Below are positions 44,575-52,397 of a DNA stretch of 64,000 bases, piece after piece. The stretch is from positions 6,138,001 to 6,202,000 of the forward strand of contig NZ_JACCFO010000001.1 of assembly GCF_013410565.1 (NCBI RefSeq), given 5' to 3'. The position numbers were made by a program, and so were the translations under genes. How positions within the stretch are numbered: position 1 is the first letter of the stretch; the number at the start of each line of letters is the position of its first letter. The notes under the pieces were generated by a model. The model did no database searches and was not told the origin of the DNA. It saw only the letters and a program-made list of their open reading frames with translations. The DNA comes from Streptomonospora nanhaiensis (GTDB taxonomy: Bacteria > Actinomycetota > Actinomycetes > Streptosporangiales > Streptosporangiaceae).

Positions 44575-45477
44575 ATGTCCTCCTCTCAACCGCTCGACCG
44601 ACCGATCGACCCACCGGCGCCGGGCCTGCGCTTCGGCCGGCGGCTGGTCCGGTTCGCCGTCGTCTGCCTGCTGATCACCTGGGTGCCGATGGCCGCGCTG
44701 GCGGTGACCGGTGCCAATGTCGACGAAGGGCTGGCGATGCCCGTGTTCACACTCGCCGCCTGCGGCCCCACGCTGGCGGCCGTGGTGATGTGGCTGCGCG
44801 ACCGCCGCGAGCTGCCGCGCGCCCGCGTGCGCCTGCGCGCCTCCTGGCCGGTGCTCTCGGTGCTCCTGGGAGCGGCCCCGATGCTCCTTGTCTCCCTGCT
44901 GCTGAACCGGGACCACCTGGAGGCCGTCCCCCAGCACGCGGCAGAGGTGGCGGCGAGCGTCGGCGGCTGGCTCGGCGTCCTGGCCTACACGCTGCTGGCG
45001 GGCCCGCTCGCCGAGGAGTTCGGGTGGCGCGGCTACGTCCAGCCGCGGCTGCGCACCGTCTACGGCCGGCTGCGGACCGCCCTCCTGCTCGGGGCGGCGT
45101 GGGCGCTGTGGCACCTGCCGCTGTTCTTCCTCAACGGCACGGGACAGCACGAGACCGGTCTGCTGACGGTCGAGGGCGCGCTGTTCTTCGTCACCCTTCT
45201 GCCGCTGAGCTACATCATGCTGTTCGCCTTCGAGCATCTGGAGGGGGGCGTGTGGTCGGCCGTGCTGGTGCACGCCGCGTGGAACGCGGCCGACGCCCTG
45301 GTGCCCGAGGTGGGCGGTACGGGCCAGCTCCTGCGTTTCCTGGTCACGTTCGCCCTGGCCGTCGCGGTGGCGGTGTACTGGCGCGCAAAGGACCGGTCGG
45401 CGGGCGCCCTTGCCCACGCGCCGTCCGGGGGCGGTGCCGCGGTCGGCGTCGGGGGCCACCGGGTCGGCCGCTCGTAG
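44575..45477 (+). CDS. CPBP-family intramembrane metalloprotease
   Basis: A 300-residue polytopic protein with about seven to eight hydrophobic helices. Family motifs are EEFGWRGY (Glu147-Glu148), WALWHLPLFF (His180) and VLVHAAWN (His233), the presumed zinc ligands and catalytic Glu of CAAX-protease/bacteriocin-processing enzymes. These act on prenylated-like or bacteriocin peptides, or as self-immunity factors. The ATG at 44575 follows GGAAAGG. A poorly conserved Gly-rich tail (residues 278-300) ends it. Confidence 0.9.
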   Translation: MSSSQPLDRPIDPPAPGLRFGRRLVRFAVVCLLITWVPMAALAVTGANVDEGLAMPVFTLAACGPTLAAVVMWLRDRRELPRARVRLRASWPVLSVLLGAAPMLLVSLLLNRDHLEAVPQHAAEVAASVGGWLGVLAYTLLAGPLAEEFGWRGYVQPRLRTVYGRLRTALLLGAAWALWHLPLFFLNGTGQHETGLLTVEGALFFVTLLPLSYIMLFAFEHLEGGVWSAVLVHAAWNAADALVPEVGGTGQLLRFLVTFALAVAVAVYWRAKDRSAGALAHAPSGGGAAVGVGGHRVGRS

Positions 45478-45488
45478 GGGTTCGCCTC

Positions 45489-45620
45489 GGGGCGCCGCGA
45501 AGGCCGAGGAGCTGCTCAACGGGAGCGGGTCAGGCGAGAAGCGCTACCGCGCCATGGGCGCCTACGCGAAGTCCAAGCGCGCCGGCATCGTCTACACCCT
45601 TGAGCTCGCCCGCCGGACCG
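45489..45620 (+). pseudogene. Fragment of an SDR gene
   Basis: A short stretch reads AAKAEELLNGSGSGEKRYRAMGAYAKSKRAGIVYTLELARR. The YRxMxAYxxSKxAxIxxTxELxRR pattern is the catalytic YxxxK segment of retinol-dehydrogenase-like SDRs. Neither the N-terminal cofactor domain nor the C-terminus is nearby. It is an isolated remnant. Confidence 0.65.
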
Positions 45621-45733
45621 CGCGCAGGCCGCTTTTCACGCGGGCGACCCTTCGGCCGCAGTACTCGCACCCACCTCGACCGCCCATGGGTTGCCTCCTG
45701 AGTGGGACGGGCGTTGCGATGCGGATCGGGGGG

Positions 45734-46528
45734 TTACAGCAGGGCGCCGCCGGCGAGCGGGGTGGCGGCCGCGCACCCCCAGCCGATGACGCGCTCGGGC
45801 CAGGTGCCGGTGGCGAACCGCATGCGGCGGGGTAGGCCGACCATGGCCCACCGGCGGCCCCGCACCGGCACCGGCCAGGCCAGCGGCACCGCCGAGCGGG
45901 TCAGCGCGTCGCCGAGGATGCCGGTCACCATGCCGCCCGCCAGGACCGCGCCCACGTAGGGGCCGGGCGAGGCGCCCGCGTAGAGCAGCACACCGGTGGC
46001 CGCGGCCGCCACGGCCGTGATCACGGGCCACCGAAGGAGGTGCCGCCGCAGCCGCGGCAGGCCGCGTGGGAGAAGGGCTGCGGCCAGGCCGGAGGGGCGG
46101 CCGCGCGGGAGCCCTTGGGCCAGGCCGCGCACCCCCAGCCCGATGGTGAACCACAGCACCCCGGCCAGCACCCAGGTGCTCAGCGTCGCACCGATCCCGA
46201 CGGCCAGGCCGGTGGCCAGGGCGGCGGCGGGGGTGTGCCAGAGGAACCGGTGGGCGCCGTCGGCCACGGTGTCGTGGCGGGTGAGGGTCCGGTAGTAGGT
46301 CTCGGTCGAGGCCCACCGCGCCGCGCGGGAGAGCCACGCGGTGAGGGGGCCGTGGGCGCGGGCGACGGTGGATCCGGGGTGGTCGATGTCGGGGAGCAGG
46401 GCCGCGCCGGCGCCGATCGCGGCGCCGGCGGCGACCTCCAGGGGGCCGACGTCCATGAGCGGGGACATGGCGTGGGTGGCCAGGACACCGGCGAGCAGGC
46501 CGGTGGCGGCGTGGGCGGGCGCCATCAT
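45734..46528 (-). CDS. YdjM/DUF457-type membrane-bound metal-dependent hydrolase
   Basis: 264 residues from the ATG at 46528 (GGAGG six bases upstream). The family motifs are present: MMAPAHAATGLLAGV at the start, AALLPDIDHPGSTVARAHGPL (metal-binding Asp/His) and RHDTVADGAHRFLWHTPAAAL. About four to five membrane helices follow. Members are LexA-regulated inner-membrane proteins of unknown substrate, frequently listed as putative metal-dependent hydrolases. A 31-residue membrane protein gene precedes it on the same strand. Confidence 0.85.
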   Translation of the reverse strand: MMAPAHAATGLLAGVLATHAMSPLMDVGPLEVAAGAAIGAGAALLPDIDHPGSTVARAHGPLTAWLSRAARWASTETYYRTLTRHDTVADGAHRFLWHTPAAALATGLAVGIGATLSTWVLAGVLWFTIGLGVRGLAQGLPRGRPSGLAAALLPRGLPRLRRHLLRWPVITAVAAAATGVLLYAGASPGPYVGAVLAGGMVTGILGDALTRSAVPLAWPVPVRGRRWAMVGLPRRMRFATGTWPERVIGWGCAAATPLAGGALL

Positions 46529-46602
46529 CGCCATCCTCCAGACGACAGAGAGGGGGAGATCGTGGCTGGGTGCGGGGGGTGGTACCGGGCCCCGCCGGGG
46601 GC

Positions 46603-46698
46603 CTAGCCGATGACGTTGATGAAGAGGACGACCGCGAAGAGGATGAGCACGGTGGTCGGCCAGTCGGAGAACCGGCCGCTGAAGTCGCGCGCGGGCAT
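46603..46698 (-). CDS. 31-residue single-helix membrane protein
   Basis: MPARDFSGRFSDWPTT is followed by a hydrophobic helix (VLILFAVVLFINVIG) at the very C-terminus. The ATG at 46698 has AGGAG five to six bases upstream, as good a site as any in the window, and the reading frame ends in TAG at 46603. It lies 74 bp upstream of the metal-dependent hydrolase gene and probably shares its transcript. It may be a small partner subunit. Confidence 0.6.
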   Translation of the reverse strand: MPARDFSGRFSDWPTTVLILFAVVLFINVIG

Positions 46699-47015
46699 GG
46701 CGGCTCCTGTGTGCGGGGCAGGGTACGGGCAATCGCCATCATCACCGACGGCGGTGACAATCCGCAGAGGTCTCGTATGCGCAGAGTGGCCTCATCAGGC
46801 CACCGGCGAAAACGCTGAAGACCGGCTTCCGCGGTTCGGTGAGCACGACCGCGCGCCCGGGTCCGCCGGCAGCCCAGGTCAGCGGAACCGGGGCGATCGG
46901 GACGGCGAAAACCGGGCGGGTACGCTGCTGGCGGGAAAGCGCGTGGATTCGCCGGCGACGCTGCTCGATTGCGCTCTCGTGCGTCCGCGGCCCGGCTGAA
47001 GGTGAGGGGACGGCC

Positions 47016-47207
47016 GTGGAGAAGCCGAGTGGAAACGACTCGTTCTCGTTGCTGTACAGGGTGGGGTTCCGTATCAACTACGCGCTTCTGCACGTCATGG
47101 GCCCTGCTGCCCTGACCCCCGAAACCGATCCGCTGCTCCGCACCAAGAAGGAATACGAGCGTCGGCGAGACCTGCACCTGGCGTGGAAGGCGCACCAGCG
47201 GCCCTAA
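47016..47207 (+). CDS. Small basic protein of unknown function
   Basis: 63 residues: EKPSGNDSFSLLYRVGFRINYALLHVMGPAALTPETDPLLRTKKEYERRRDLHLAWKAHQRP. An amphipathic first half and a highly basic C-terminal helix are visible. The GTG at 47016 follows AAGGTGAGGGG. Codon use looks genuine. No family is recognised. Confidence 0.55.
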   Translation: MEKPSGNDSFSLLYRVGFRINYALLHVMGPAALTPETDPLLRTKKEYERRRDLHLAWKAHQRP

Positions 47208-47536
47208 GCGGCCCGACCGGGCCGCGAGGCCGCTGAGTACGGCACCCGGCAGTCCGCAGCCCCCGGCCTCGGCCTGCGGCGCTCGGCCCCGACCGGGCGG
47301 TCAGGTCTCGGCCCGCCCGTGCGGCGGTAGCCGCCCCGGTTGCGTGGGCACCCCATGATTCGGTGCCCCGTCCGTTCCGGCCGGGGGCCGCGTCGTCTCG
47401 CAAGGAGCGGTCAGTACCCCAGACGGCCGGCGTGGCAGGGGGCGCGCAGGCGCCCGACAGCGGCCAGGTTCCAGGCATCGGGTCCGCCCTCCAGCACGGC
47501 GGCCTCGGGGCTGCGCCTCGTCCACCGGCAGGGGGC
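47208..47536. other. Intergenic stretch, nothing recognised
   Basis: About 330 bases between a rightward and a leftward small gene. Only short GC-rich inverted repeats are visible and no supported ORF. Confidence 0.35.
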
Positions 47537-47785
47537 TCACTCCTCGTCGTCGCGGTGCATCGCGGCGTGCAGCGCGGCCACGGCCGCGGGGCCGATGGCC
47601 CGCATGTCCGCCCGGGCCTGCTCGGCCACCTCGGCCATGGCCGCGCGCACCTGCTCCGCCGCCGCGGCCTCGTTCGGCACGGAGGCGGCCTCGCGCTGGG
47701 CCTGGGAGGCGGCCGCCGCCAGGCGGCGGATTACGCCCATGACGGCCTCCTGGTCGGCGGCGGTGGGCGGCGTCGGCTCGGACAT
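47537..47785 (-). CDS. Small helical Ala-rich protein, unknown function
   Basis: 82 residues, predicted all-helical: TAADQEAVMGVIRRLAAAASQAQREAASVPNEAAAAEQVRAAMAEVAEQARADMRAIGPAAVAALHAAMHRDDEE. The ATG at 47785 has GAGGAG seven bases upstream. It follows a 55-residue ORF whose stop is two bases before this start, so the two are probably co-translated. No family is recognised. Confidence 0.6.
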   Translation of the reverse strand: MSEPTPPTAADQEAVMGVIRRLAAAASQAQREAASVPNEAAAAEQVRAAMAEVAEQARADMRAIGPAAVAALHAAMHRDDEE

Positions 47786-47787
47786 GC

Positions 47788-47955
47788 TCACTCCTCGTAC
47801 TCGGTGTCGTCGGCGGGGGGCCACCACGGTGAGGCGGCCGCGACGGTCAGTGCCCCGGACGCCGGATCGCGGCCGCCCACCCGGATGGTGCGCGGCACGA
47901 CCGCGAATGGAGGGGGCGGGGTGGGCGGGGCGGCTGGAAGCAGGCCGTCGCGCAC
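47788..47955 (-). CDS. 55-residue protein, unknown function
   Basis: GTG at 47955 opens RDGLLPAAPPTPPPPFAVVPRTIRVGGRDPASGALTVAAASPWWPPADDTEYEE. The proline-rich start is followed by beta-prone segments and an acidic end. Its stop lies two bases before the ATG of the 82-residue gene. No ribosome site is obvious. Support comes from the coupling and from a frame free of stops. Confidence 0.4.
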   Translation of the reverse strand: MRDGLLPAAPPTPPPPFAVVPRTIRVGGRDPASGALTVAAASPWWPPADDTEYEE

Positions 47956-48390
47956 GGCGTGCGCTCATCGTAGGCGGCGGGTGCGACACATCGGCGGCCC
48001 CGGCACCCATCGGGCCCGCGTCCTTGATGTGGTTCGCGTAATACGCAGATCATGTCGTGCGCTCCCCGGGAGGTCCTGCCCATGTGGGCGTCCTCGTGGA
48101 CGGGCGGCGAGCCCGTCCGTGTCCGGGGCGCCCACCGCCTGCACGAGGCCAAAAGCGGCCGCCCGCATGCCCGGCTCCCGGTTCCCAAGCGGAGGCGATC
48201 ATCGCTGGGAGGGCGGCCCGGCGCGCCGCGCGGTCACCCGCACCGGCCGCGTCCGCCGCAGGGGGCGCCCGACCGGTCCCGACCTCTACCCCCAGAGCCT
48301 CGACGAGCCCGCTGCTGCCGTGGTGGCCGGTTTGTGCCAGCAGGGCAGTGATGCCGCCCGGTGGGGTGCGGGGCGGGCAGACTCTCCACC
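47956..48390. other. Region upstream of the NLR pair
   Basis: No supported ORF. It must contain the promoters of the leftward small-gene pair and of the rightward NLR operon. AT-richer spots are at 48025-48050 (GATGTGGTTCGCGTAATACG). Confidence 0.4.
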
Positions 48391-48753
48391 ATGACGAGGG
48401 TCGAGCGGGTGCTGTACGCCTCGGGTGGGCTGGGGGTGCTGGCCACGCTGGCCTGGGTGGTGTGGGGGCAGGGGTGGCAGCCCGCCAACGCGGTGGCGGG
48501 GGTGCTGAGCTGCGCCGCGGTGGCCGCGGGGGCGCTGGTGCGGGCCCTGGCCCCGGCCTCCGGTGAGGCCCCCGGCCCGGCCTCGGGTGATGACATCGAG
48601 CAGTCCCGCGTCCGCGCGAAGGGCGGCGTCATCGGCAAGAGCGGGCGGGGCTCGGGGGGTGACCGGATCCGCCAGCGGCGCGTCCGGGCCGGCGGCGACG
48701 TGATCGGCAAGCAGGAGACCCCGCGCCCGCGGCCGCCCGAGGCGTCACCGTGA
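48391..48753 (+). CDS. Two-helix membrane protein with C-terminal signalling-motif repeats (putative NLR effector)
   Basis: 120 residues. Two hydrophobic helices lie at about residues 7-25 and 33-53. After a Pro/Gly/Ala linker the C-terminal part carries two copies of an 18-residue motif: GDDIEQSRVRAKGGVIGK (66-83) and GDRIRQRRVRAGGDVIGK (90-107). A third copy is at the N-terminus of the NB-ARC protein encoded next. This G-D-x-I-x-Q-x-x-V-x-A-G-G-D-V-x-G pattern resembles bacterial amyloid signalling sequences that recruit an effector to an NLR. The helix pair could be the membrane-damaging part. The start is the ATG at 48391; its stop overlaps the next GTG by four bases. Confidence 0.75.
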   Translation: MTRVERVLYASGGLGVLATLAWVVWGQGWQPANAVAGVLSCAAVAAGALVRALAPASGEAPGPASGDDIEQSRVRAKGGVIGKSGRGSGGDRIRQRRVRAGGDVIGKQETPRPRPPEASP

Positions 48754-48836
48754 ACCGCGAGCAGCCGGACCCGCCCGCTGGCGGGGACCGGATCAGGCAG
48801 ACCGCCGTGCGCGCCGGCGGCGACGTCATCGGCAAG
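48586..48836 (+). repeat. Three copies of a 54-bp motif across two adjacent genes
   Basis: Copies are at 48586-48639, 48658-48711 (C-terminus of the small membrane protein) and 48783-48836 (N-terminus of the NB-ARC protein). Copies two and three agree at 16 of 18 encoded residues; copy one is more diverged. The third copy is separated from the others by a stop and a new start. Confidence 0.8.
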
Positions 48837-50645
48837 AAGGTCGAGCACCACCACCCGGCCGGGCCGGTGACCGCGCTGCACGCCCTGCCCACCCCGCCGG
48901 CCGGCTTCACCGGCCGCGACGCTCTCCTGGAGGAGCTGCTGGCCGCCGTGGACCCCACTACAGGCGCCGATCGGGCGGGGGTGGTGGTCTCGGCGGTGGC
49001 GGGGATGGGCGGGGTGGGCAAGACCGCCCTGGCCCTGGCAGTGGGCGCCGCCGCCCGGCAGCGGGGGTGGTTCTGCGCGGAGCTGTTCGTGGACCTGCGC
49101 GGCCACACTCCCGGCGCCCAGCCGGTCGACGCCAACGCCGCCCTGGACACCCTGCTGCGCGCCCTGGGCGTGGACGTGGAGAAGATCCCGCCCGCCCTGG
49201 AGGAGCGGGCCGCCTTCTACCGCTCCGCCCTGGCCGCCCTGAGCGACCGCGACGAGCACCGCCGCCCGGTGCTGGTGGTGGCCGACAACGCCGCAGCGGT
49301 CGAGCAGGTGCGGCCGCTGCTGCCCGGTCCCGGCGGGCACCGGCTGCTGGTCACCTCCCGCAGCACGCTGCACTCGCTGGCCGGGGCCCGCCGCATCGAC
49401 GTGGACGTCCTTACCCCCAAGGCGGCCGTCGCGTTGCTGGCCGCGATCCTCGGCGCCGATGATTCCCGCAGCGGCCGCACCGAGGAGTTGGCCGAGGTCG
49501 CCCGGTGGTGCGGGTACCTGCCGCTGGCGCTGGAGATCAGCGCCGCGCTGCTGGTGCGCGCCCCCCACCTGGACCCGGCCCGGCTGGCGCGGCGCCTGGC
49601 CCAGGAGGGCCGGCGGCTGGAGCGGCTGGACGACGGCGAACGCACCGTGCGGGCGGTGTTCGACCTGTCCGTCCAACGCCTCACCCCCGGCCAGGCCCGC
49701 GTGTTCGCGCTGCTGGGGGTCAACCCCGGCCCCGACATCGCCACCGAGGCCGCCGCGGTGCTGACCGGGCTGGAGGCCGAGGAGGCCGAGGAGGTGCTGC
49801 AGGACCTGGCCGGCGCCCGCCTGCTCACCTCCCACCCCGGGGGCCGGTGGTCCATGCACGACCTGCTCACCGACCACGCCCGCCACCACCTCACCCACCA
49901 CACCGGCACCGAAGTCGAGGCCGCGCGCAGGCGGCTGCTGGACCACTACACCCGCCTGACCGCGGACGCCGCCATCCACCTGCAGGCGCTGCCCGGTGAG
50001 GCGGTCCCCGCCACCTTCACCGGCACCGCCGACGCGCTGGCGTGGCTGGACACCGAATTCCCCAACCTCAGCGCCGCCGCCTACGCGGCGCAGCACGCCG
50101 GACACACCGACATCGCCGTGGCCCTGCCCCTGGACCTCGGCGTCCACCTGGACCGCCGGCGCCGCTTCGACGAGCTGATCAGCCTGTCCACCCTCGCCCG
50201 CGACACCGCACGCACCACCGGCCGCACGAAGGCAGAGGCCGCCGCGTGGAACAACCTGGGCGCCGCCCTGGCCGGAGTGCGGCGGTTTCAGGAGGCGATC
50301 GAAGCCCACACCACCGCTCGCACCCTCTACCAGCAGACCGGCGACCGGCACCGCGAGGCCAACGCGGTGAACAGTCTCGGCGCCGCCTTTCTGGAGGCGC
50401 GGCGCTTCGAGGAGGCGGTCCAGGCGTACACCACCGCCCGCACCCTGCATCAGGAGTCCGGTGACCGCCGCCGCGAGGCAGCGGCGGTGAACAGCCTCGG
50501 CCTCGCCCTGGCCGGGGTGCGGCGGTTTGAGGAGGCGGTTCAGGTCCACACGACCGCCCGCGCGCTGTTTCGGGAGGCGGGTGACCGCCACGGCGAGGCC
50601 ATGGCGCTGGACAGCCTCGGTACCGGCCCGGGCGGGGTGGGTTGA
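48750..50645 (+). CDS. NB-ARC / TPR NLR-like ATPase with N-terminal signalling motif
   Basis: 631 residues. Residues 12-29 are the motif GDRIRQTAVRAGGDVIGK. The NB-ARC domain follows: FTGRDALLEELL, Walker A GMGGVGKT (85-92), Walker B PVLVVADN (173-180), LLVTSR (199-204), GYLPLAL (255-261) and a winged-helix with SMHDLLTDHA. The C-terminal part has three 40-residue tetratricopeptide repeats (xxAAWNNLGAALAGVRRFQEAIEAHTTARTLYQQTGD type) and a truncated fourth ending LDSLGTGPGGVG. Family members usually have more TPRs, so the 3' end may be lost. The GTG at 48750 overlaps the upstream stop, coupling it to the small membrane protein. Probable role: sensor-switch of an abortive defence or stress system. 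Confidence 0.85.
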   Translation: MNREQPDPPAGGDRIRQTAVRAGGDVIGKKVEHHHPAGPVTALHALPTPPAGFTGRDALLEELLAAVDPTTGADRAGVVVSAVAGMGGVGKTALALAVGAAARQRGWFCAELFVDLRGHTPGAQPVDANAALDTLLRALGVDVEKIPPALEERAAFYRSALAALSDRDEHRRPVLVVADNAAAVEQVRPLLPGPGGHRLLVTSRSTLHSLAGARRIDVDVLTPKAAVALLAAILGADDSRSGRTEELAEVARWCGYLPLALEISAALLVRAPHLDPARLARRLAQEGRRLERLDDGERTVRAVFDLSVQRLTPGQARVFALLGVNPGPDIATEAAAVLTGLEAEEAEEVLQDLAGARLLTSHPGGRWSMHDLLTDHARHHLTHHTGTEVEAARRRLLDHYTRLTADAAIHLQALPGEAVPATFTGTADALAWLDTEFPNLSAAAYAAQHAGHTDIAVALPLDLGVHLDRRRRFDELISLSTLARDTARTTGRTKAEAAAWNNLGAALAGVRRFQEAIEAHTTARTLYQQTGDRHREANAVNSLGAAFLEARRFEEAVQAYTTARTLHQESGDRRREAAAVNSLGLALAGVRRFEEAVQVHTTARALFREAGDRHGEAMALDSLGTGPGGVG

Positions 50646-50695
50646 GCCGCCGACCAGCTGGTCGGTATCCGGTCCGGCTGCGATCGTGGAACCGG

Positions 50696-51130
50696 CTACG
50701 CGTTCCGGGCCAGGAGGCCGGCGTCGATGACCTCGGCGATCAGGGCGGCGCCGCGGCTGTTCTGATGGATGTGGTCGGTCGTGAGCACGAGGTTCCGGCG
50801 CCGCGAGATCGTGTCGAGGCTGCGGCGGAGCACCGCGCGCTGCACGAGGACGCCGAGGCCCGCGGCGGGGGTCACCTCCCGGTAGGGAATCGGCGGTGGG
50901 TCCGCTTGGCGAAGTTCCTCCATCTGGCGTTCGTGGAGTGGAAGGTAGGTCACCGCGTGGGCGGTGGCGACTTCGGCGATCATCCGGCTGTACCGCTGCG
51001 ACGCCTGCGCCGCCGCTCCGTCGAGCTGCTGGCCGAGGACCGGGAGCGACAGCAGGCCGATCGTCGCGTCGGTCTCCGCTCGCAGCCGTTCGACGACGGC
51101 TCCCAGGCACTGCTGGAACCAGCCGGCTGA
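50696..51130 (-). pseudogene. C-terminal fragment of an SGNH/GDSL-type hydrolase
   Basis: The frame ending at 50696 reads CLGAVVERLRAETDATIGLLSLPVLGQQLDGAAAQASQRYSRMIAEVATAHAVTYLPLHERQMEELRQ and ends with VLTTDHIHQNSRGAALIAEVIDAGLLARNA, where DHIHQN supplies the catalytic Asp-x-x-His. The N-terminal half with the GDS block is missing; upstream sequence belongs to an AraC-type regulator in another frame. So this is a truncated remnant joined to the regulator at about 51130. Confidence 0.75.
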
Positions 51131-52005
51131 CGGGCGTTCGGGGAGCTGACCTCGCTGCGACGCCAGGCCGTCGGCGTTCGGCCCGTGAACTCGCTCCAGT
51201 CCCGCACGAGGTGAGCCTGGTCGGCGTAGCCGGCCATGGTCGCCACATCGGACCACGGGAGCCGGTCCCGCGCCGTCGCCAGGTCGTGGGCGTGCTCGAA
51301 GCGGAGAACGCGGGCGAAGGCTTTCGGCGTCAGGCCCAGCTCGCCGCGGAACCGCTCGGTGAGGTGCCGGCGGCTCCAGCCCAGTTCCGCGGCGACCGCG
51401 CCGACCTGGACGCGGCCCCGGGCGGCGACGAGGCGGCGCCAGGCCTCGGCCACCTCGGGCCGCATCCGGCGCACATGGCCGCTGCCGGCGCCACGCCCAA
51501 CAGCGCGCAGGAGCGACTCGTCCAGTACGGCGAACCGCGCCGCCCAGTTCGACGCCGCTCGGAGCCGGTCGGCCAGTTCGACGCCCAGCGCTCCGAGAAG
51601 CTCCTCCAGGGGGACCAGCCGGTGGGCGAGCACAGCGGCGGGCATGCCGTAGACGGCGCGAGCCCCGAGCGGTGTCAGCGCCACCTTCACACCGTGCTGG
51701 CGCCCGTCGTGGTGGATCGCGACGGACCGGCCCATCAGGCCGCCGGCCACACTGGCGAATCGGGTGACCGGCGACCCGTCGCCGACGCCCGCCGCCACCT
51801 CCAACGGGTCCGACAGGCTGATCACCGCGGTGAGAGCGCGGCTCGGCGGGCCGCAGTGCACCCCCGCCGCGAGCCCGCGCAGGTCGAAACCGACATACGA
51901 GTCGACGTACCGCCGCAAGGCGGGCGCCGGACGTGCACTGATCCCGGCGGCCGTGCGGCGCTCCTCCCCACTCGGAGTACGAGTCGGCGAGCCCGGCACG
52001 ATCAT
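50980..52005 (-). CDS. AraC-family regulator with a non-native C-terminal tail
   Basis: 341 residues from the ATG at 52005. The N-terminal ligand domain (ISARPAPALRRYVDSYVGFDLRGLAAGVHCGPPSRALTAVISL) is followed by the helix-turn-helix pair: RVQVGAVAAELGWSRRHLTERFRGELGLTPKAFARVLRFEHAHDLA and WSDVATMAGYADQAHLVRDWSEFTGRTPTAWRRSE. This is the DUF6597/AraC type. After about residue 290 the frame runs out of family sequence into out-of-frame SGNH-hydrolase DNA before its stop. The DNA-binding domain is complete, so the protein may still work. Confidence 0.8.
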   Translation of the reverse strand: MIVPGSPTRTPSGEERRTAAGISARPAPALRRYVDSYVGFDLRGLAAGVHCGPPSRALTAVISLSDPLEVAAGVGDGSPVTRFASVAGGLMGRSVAIHHDGRQHGVKVALTPLGARAVYGMPAAVLAHRLVPLEELLGALGVELADRLRAASNWAARFAVLDESLLRAVGRGAGSGHVRRMRPEVAEAWRRLVAARGRVQVGAVAAELGWSRRHLTERFRGELGLTPKAFARVLRFEHAHDLATARDRLPWSDVATMAGYADQAHLVRDWSEFTGRTPTAWRRSEVSSPNARQPAGSSSAWEPSSNGCERRPTRRSACCRSRSSASSSTERRRRRRSGTAG

Positions 52006-52328
52006 CGGCCGGACCGCCGTGCCGCCTGCCGGTCCGGTCCGCGTCCACCGCGCACGGCGAGTCCTCGGCCGGCCTCCGCGCGCCACGCAGACGAGCCGGC
52101 GCCGGCCCGCGGACGCGGTCCAGCCACGGGAAACACGCCAGGTACCAACCGCGGGTACGCGGTGCGGTCGATCGACCTCACTGACACCCCGAAGAACCAC
52201 GACACGACAAGGACCCGAGCAGCCTAACCACCGCGCACCGGCTGACCGGCATCGCCCCCGACCGGCGGTTGGGCGGGTATCAGCGGCACCGTGACGGTGG
52301 AGTCCCCGATCACGAGAGGGCGACGTAC

Positions 52329-52376
52329 TTGCCAGAGACGCGCCCCTGCAGTAATAGTTGGTTGGTAACAACCAAC
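52329..52376 (+). promoter_or_regulatory. MarR promoter and operator
   Basis: TTGCCA (52329-52334) and TAATAG (52352-52357), 17 bp apart, form a promoter. The palindrome GTTGGTTG-GTAA-CAACCAAC (52357-52376) overlaps the expected transcription start. It is a classic MarR-type site, 21 bp upstream of the MarR ATG. The rest of 52006-52328 shows no gene. Confidence 0.75.
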
Positions 52377-52397
52377 CGAACGGGGGCGGTGCCGGAC

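Noticed and set aside
48052-48351. A rightward 99-codon ORF before the NLR pair
   Set aside because: Composition is Arg/Pro/Gly-rich without ribosome site and shows no folded-protein pattern.
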